Origin: Kuschelorhynchus macadamiae
Taxonomy: Eukaryota > Arthropoda > Insecta > Coleoptera > Curculionidae
NCBI GenBank assembly: GCA_030620095.1
Contig: JAUTXW010000878.1
Span: 186,001 to 250,000 of the forward strand
Direction: 5' to 3'
Length of the DNA stretch: 64,000 nucleotides
Shown: in pieces, positions 59,519 to 64,000 of the stretch
How the letters are laid out: every line of letters starts with the position of its first letter
How positions within the stretch are numbered: the first letter of the stretch is position 1
The notes under the pieces: generated by a model
Seen by the model: only the letters and a program-made list of their open reading frames with translations
Databases searched by the model: none
What the model was told of the DNA's origin: nothing
Position numbers and translations under genes: made by a program

Positions 59519-60298
59519 TAAAAGTTTTTGTGCGGGTTTTACGTGGGTTTTCCTTTAGAAAATCTTCGGGAAAACCAACGCTAGGCCCAGTTGTGGACTG
59601 TGAATTTGAGGGAACGCTGGTTTGATCTAGATCCGCGTCTGTACACGAATTTTGGATCTTGGTTTAAATATTTAAATGTAAATTATATATAAAAAATATA
59701 TATTATTTAATGTCCTGAAACTTACCTCAATGGTTCATAATTTCAGGAATGGAAAAAGGGGAATCCGTAGAAACAAATTGTCCAATTAAGTATTCTGTAT
59801 GTAGCGAAGTAATTTTAGGGCACGACTATATATCACGTTATAAGTACGAATAACGCGATAAATATTGGCTAGCCAAATCACTTCAGTAAATGAGTGCCGT
59901 CAGTACTATCGGGACACTGGTCGTTCGGTTTTCGGTAAATTTTATGCTTGACTTCCTCCCTTTCCTATTCTCTCCGTATCTCGTTCAATCTCCATAAATT
60001 TGTAGAGGGACAAAAAGGGTCAAATACGCAAAGGAATAGACAAGGAAGGATATAGGAAATGTATTGAGCGTGTCAAGACATTATTATAAAATGAAATTTG
60101 TGTGTAAAAGTAAATAATATTTTATTATACCAGGGCAGTCTAAAATTTAATGTATTGAAATATATATGTTGAAAAAGTAAATTAAGCCTAAGATATTAAA
60201 CTATTTTCCAATTATAATTAATCAATTTTATAATGCATTTTAAATAAAAATTCCCAAATAAAAATGTAAAATAAAAGAAAGAAAATGGGAACGAACCA
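59519..60298 (-). repeat. 5' LTR of the BEL element
   Basis: 780 bp, nearly identical to 53189-53970. It would carry the promoter and poly(A) signals of the element. Confidence 0.93.
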
Positions 60299-60303
60299 GT
60301 ACT

Positions 60304-62034
60304 GTTTTACGTTATATTTCCAAATTTCGAAAATACCGACAATTTTATATCCTTTTCCTAGGGATTTTAACCCAGGTTCATTTTCCATTGTAAATCAGGC
60401 AACACCGGATGATATATAACTTTTGAGGAGGTAGAATTTTACATTTTATCACATCATCAGTTTGCTTAAGATCGAGAGTTGAACATTCATCACCTACATA
60501 GACCTGAGGGTGTCCAATTGGAAACTTATCATATTTGCATATAAACGTATATAACGAACATAATCTAAATACTTAACATGTTCCTGTCCTTTTACTTTGT
60601 GAAATGTTTTTGTGTTTCCTGTTCGACCCCCCCATAGAATGCGTCTGGAGGACCATTCATTCTGCGCTAACACAACGACCTTTTTTAATTTCTTATCTGG
60701 AGTAAATGAATTAGAAATGAGGAAATAGTATTAGACCCCAAGGCTTTTTGAAGCCTAACTCTGTACTTTGGGCATATTTCTTTTTCAGTGTTCATACACT
60801 CGTCGCAGCATTGTTTGAAGACACACAAGTTGACTTCAGGCAGAAGGGATCCGTTTTCTAAGAGTTTTTCTGTCTTGTCTCCAAATCGTAAAATATATAA
60901 ATCACGTCCTTAGTTCTGGGTTTGGCCACATCTACTTACATAAAATATAAATGTCCTTCTAGCTGATGTTTTTTGCAAATCTTACAAAATATATTTCCTC
61001 ACACGTATGAGGTCTATTGCCTTTATGAGTTTTCAGATAATTTTGACATAGTTTAATTCCTTGGAAATTGATTTTCCTTTTTGAAATAAGCCTGGTTTGC
61101 GATGGTTTTCATAGCAGCTGTTGCTCTTAAAACATCGGAGGCAATCGGAACACCTAACTTTCACCCCTCGAGTGACAAGTTGGCCTTTGTTGACAAGCGG
61201 GGCATGATTTTGAACACCTGTGTCCATTTTTATTATTATAAGGAACATAACAATCTTCACAATAGTATATACACCCGAAAGCAGCAGTTAAAGAAGTAAT
61301 CACATTCAAATGATATTGATGGTATAACAAATTTAAATGCTTTTCACACTCAGGGCCCTCAAACAAAACGTCTCTTCCTTTTGAACCGTACTAGTAAGCT
61401 CTTATTTTAATGCCTTGCAAATGGTTCTAGAATCTCTGAAGTTCAGGAATATCTGCACCATCTTGAGGGATTTCCACCCCTGCATCTTGACATAGTTTAT
61501 CTGCTCGTTCCTTTTGATTTTTTTGCACGTTTCGAATTTTTTTATACGATTGATCCTTTGTAACTTTGGCTATTGCAACTACGAGTGCCCGAGGTAAACA
61601 GAGAGTGTCTTTATTGGTGACGCTAACAGTTCCTCTTCGTTTCGCACATTTCTCTTCGAAAGTGTTGTAGTTCTTTCCTTTTCAGAGGTCACACCGAGGC
61701 AGAAGTTGTCTGTATCTAAACCTGAGGAATTGGACTGAAAAATTCTATTCAGGACATTCCATACATCGTCAACAGAGACTTTTGAAGCTTCTTGGAATCG
61801 TATCCAGCCTTGACCCCTCTCGAATGACTTTGAGCAGAAGGTGAACCCAATCTTGTCCGTCGAATCCAGATCGCTAGTTGCTTTCACAACAATCTGAGTA
61901 ATAGCATCTTTTACCCAACCGACGGGGACCACATTTTCAGGTACCTGTTGAAGCTTGAACCCTATTGTCCTGGCCCTCGTGTTGAATCGTTTAACAGGTT
62001 GAACATAATCCTTAACAATAATAAAATTTTCCAT
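60304..62034 (-). pseudogene. family B DNA polymerase (Polinton/Maverick-like), N-terminal and exonuclease part
   Basis: The likely start is MENFIIV (62034). Blocks include VVPVGWVKDAITQIVVKATS and FTFCSKSFERGQGWIRF (61.8 kb). After a frameshift near 61590 come LCLPRALVVAIA and FEGPECEKHLNLLYHQYHLN, then the cysteine-rich block CEDCYVPYNN ... CSKSCPACQ (61.2 kb). Decayed pieces of the exonuclease region follow (NLCVFKQCCDECMN, about 60800), and a palm start near 60400. I recognise this arrangement from insect family B polymerases of Polinton/Maverick or related viral origin. The reading continues into 53188 across the BEL insertion. Many stops are present. Confidence 0.82.
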
Positions 62035-62107
62035 TTTCAACTGATAAAACTTCAGAACCACGTCTTCACTCTTTCTGTCAGAAAACTAATGAACCGAGCT
62101 GGGAGGT

Positions 62108-62124
62108 GGAGAAGTATTTATATA
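62108..62124 (-). promoter_or_regulatory. possible TATA box upstream of the PolB relic
   Basis: The minus strand reads CTTATATAAATACTT about 80 bp before the PolB start. It is plausible but unsupported by other core promoter elements. Confidence 0.3.
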
Positions 62125-62147
62125 AGATATACGAATAAATTCGGCAG

Positions 62148-62443
62148 TCAGTTATATTATTTTACTTTGAAAATAATAATTTGGCCTTAAGACTTGTTTT
62201 ATTTCAAGGAAAACTGGTAACAAACTAAGACTTAAACGTATTTTTAAAGATAAATCCTGGTATGAATTGATAAAGTACGAGAAATAACAATTAAGCAAAA
62301 TTTGATCGATATCTACACTTGATAATATTTAGTATCCAGAGATAATTTACGATAAAAATACAACTCAGCAAAAACTCGAGCGTTATCACTTAATAGTTTA
62401 ATGTATATATAAACAGATAAACAACGGTAGTTAAATAGGGTTG
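62148..62443. repeat. dispersed repeat, partner of 42172-42500
   Basis: See 42172-42500 for shared blocks. It is cut on the right by the hAT terminus TAGGGTTGGATGGGC at about 62447. Confidence 0.85.
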
Positions 62444-62446
62444 GAT

Positions 62447-64000
62447 GGGCTCATACAAACCGGCCCTGGCAATTGATTTCACTCAGCCCTCTTTAGGGCA
62501 CAAAAATTTAAAAAAAAATGTTAAAATAATTTTACTATTTTTTTAATATTTTATATTCATATATTAAACACTATAATATCATTAATATATGTTTTTTTAC
62601 AAACTTAAAAAAAGCTAAAAACACGATACAGAATTCTAATATACAATAGTATGCTTATTATTCGTAGGTTAAAGATTTTTTTTAATAACGAACTTGATGC
62701 TACAATTTTATCTATGATCTCATCATTTTCAATCTGACACAATGCCGATTTTTCAATGTTCATTAACATAAATGCCTCCAATAGGTCATCGCTTAATCTA
62801 TTTCTTAGACGATTTTTTATGTATTTTAGAACTGAAAATGATCTTTCACATGTTACTTGAGATATTGGTATTTTAAGAAGATACTGATAAGCTAGTGCCA
62901 ACATCGGATAAGCTTCTTGATACACGTTATATTTTAATATAACTAATATATTAATAATAATGTAACAACAGATTACACAATATTGGCAATAAGTTTCGGT
63001 AATATTTTTACAAACGTTGTCATTTTTTTCGTCCCCATCGACATTCTCCAATTCCTCTAAGTTATTTAATGGATTAGTTTCATCTTTTCGATTTAAAAGT
63101 TCATTGAGGCTTAGTTTGTATTGATCTTAGTTCTTAATGAAATTTGAAAGTTCTTCAGAAAATTTACCCAAAGTTGCCATTTCGTCAATTTTTTTAATTT
63201 TTGGCAATATATACTGCATCGCATCTTCGGGAAATCCATTAACTTTTAAGTCATTAAAATATTTAGGGTCCAATATAGCAAAATATCTGCATAAATCTCC
63301 ATTTTTTAAAAATCGAGACACCATAGACTCAGTAGCGACGTCGAGAAGAACATTATATGTTCCAACTCGAAACTTATCTTTTTGTGTTTGAGGTTGTTCG
63401 TCAACGGCTTTCTCGTCAAAAAACTTTTTTTTCATTCTGTGACGAAGTTCAGGGAAGTTTTCTTCTATCTCAATATGTTGCAAGTCTCGTTTTTCAAGTT
63501 CAGAAGTTGCCCATGATAAATTCATTTGTAGCGTTTTCTACTTCAGTCATATTTCTCTGCATGGACTTGATTTCCTGAATAGAGTTTTTTACCATAGAGT
63601 TGCAGTTAAGAAGATTCAAGCCCTTTGTTTGTAAATAACGGGATAAATGATCCGTAACTTAAAATATCTTTAAAAATATTTGGCCTAATAGTATATTTTC
63701 ATATTTTACTAAGCCATCTAAAATCACCGAAATTACCGAAAACTTTGCTTAGAGCCACTTCTTTTGCCCACTATCTAGTCTCGCCTATCATTTGAAGTAA
63801 TCGTTTTTGGGGATCATTAGATATTTCACGCCAAACGTCCAATTCGTTTATGCGAGTCTTTGAAAAAAACAGCTAGGGAGTTTAACAAAGTAAATAACCC
63901 TGCTGCTTTAACATGAGATTTCATGATATCGCCAACTACAAGATTTAAAATATGACTGTGTTATTTTCTTCGATCATTTTAGTTGAAAATCCATTATACT
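62447..64000 (-). mobile_element. hAT element, runs off the right edge
   Basis: The element end (3' end of its transposase strand) begins TAGGGTTGGATGGGC at about 62447, inside a dispersed repeat whose intact form is at 42172-42500. The transposase reads inward from the right edge. The other terminus is outside the window, so no target duplication can be checked. Confidence 0.75.
62605..64000 (-). pseudogene. hAT transposase, C-terminal two-thirds, broken
   Basis: From the right edge, blocks read HILNLVVGDIMKSHVKAAGL (about 63930), WREISNDPQKRLLQMI and EIEENFPELRHRMKKKFFDE (63470). LDPKYFNDLKVNGFPEDAMQ (about 63270) and YPMLALAYQYLLKIP follow. The dimerisation motif is TCERSFSVLKYIKNRLRNRL (about 62830). 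Stops or frameshifts separate 63525 and 63127 from neighbouring parts, so the copy is not intact. It is the third clearly distinct ZMYM/hAT-type lineage of the window. Confidence 0.82.

Larger units (their letters stand above)
53189..60298 (-). mobile_element. BEL/Pao LTR retrotransposon, complete structure
   Basis: Two LTRs of about 780 bp enclose gag, protease, reverse transcriptase, RNase H and integrase regions in BEL order on the minus strand. The 5-bp target duplication GTACT is at 53184-53188 and 60299-60303. Total length is 7110 bp. There is no env-like frame between integrase and the 3' LTR. The coding region carries at least one stop and further disruptions, so this copy is not autonomous. 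Confidence 0.95.

Overview
This is a stretch of an AT-rich arthropod nuclear genome, most likely a large-genome insect. A beetle is plausible, but the sequence does not settle the order. The evidence is one spliced terminal exon matching the DREAM/MuvB subunit LIN-52, spliced intron borders elsewhere, long (TA)n tracts, and a dense layering of animal-type transposable elements. Nothing is bacterial: there are no operons, Shine-Dalgarno sites or terminators. Most reading frames are broken transposon genes.

Layout. 0-7.6 kb: an edge-truncated C2H2 zinc-finger frame (minus), a ZMYM1-like hAT copy (747-3362), and an APE-type non-LTR retrotransposon (minus) with diverged tandem repeats at its 5' side. 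7.6-13.4 kb: mostly non-coding, with a LINE scrap between inverted repeats and a mariner-type transposase with wide DD(40)D spacing. 13.4-21.6 kb: a family of ~0.5 kb composite repeats arranged as foldback arms, including a nearly spacer-free palindrome (17721-21564). 22.5-25.5 kb: a Penelope-like element and two CAGTGGCGGCT-ended hAT elements. 26.8 kb: the last exon of lin-52. 27.6-31.6 kb: a multi-exon DUF7869-type pseudogene split by a Tc1 element with ~240 bp terminal repeats. 31.6-39.8 kb: mostly non-coding, with repeats, TA tracts and a 1 kb inverted-repeat element. 39.8-42.0 kb: a second copy of the first hAT family. 42.1-50.2 kb: a DUF659-type hAT remnant, a tRNA-like SINE head, a foldback arm, and a hAT split by another hAT. 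50.2-51.9 kb: GC-richer repeats, including a 55-bp CCAAT-box minisatellite. 52.4-62.0 kb: a Polinton/Maverick-like family B DNA polymerase pseudogene split by a complete BEL/Pao LTR element (53189-60298). 62.4 kb to the end: another hAT running off the edge.

The elements have mostly inserted into one another. Four nestings can be read from target-site duplications or from coding continuity: BEL in PolB, hAT in hAT, Tc1 in DUF7869, and hAT in a dispersed repeat. The most unusual structure is the foldback composed of higher-order repeats. The only well-supported host exon is lin-52.
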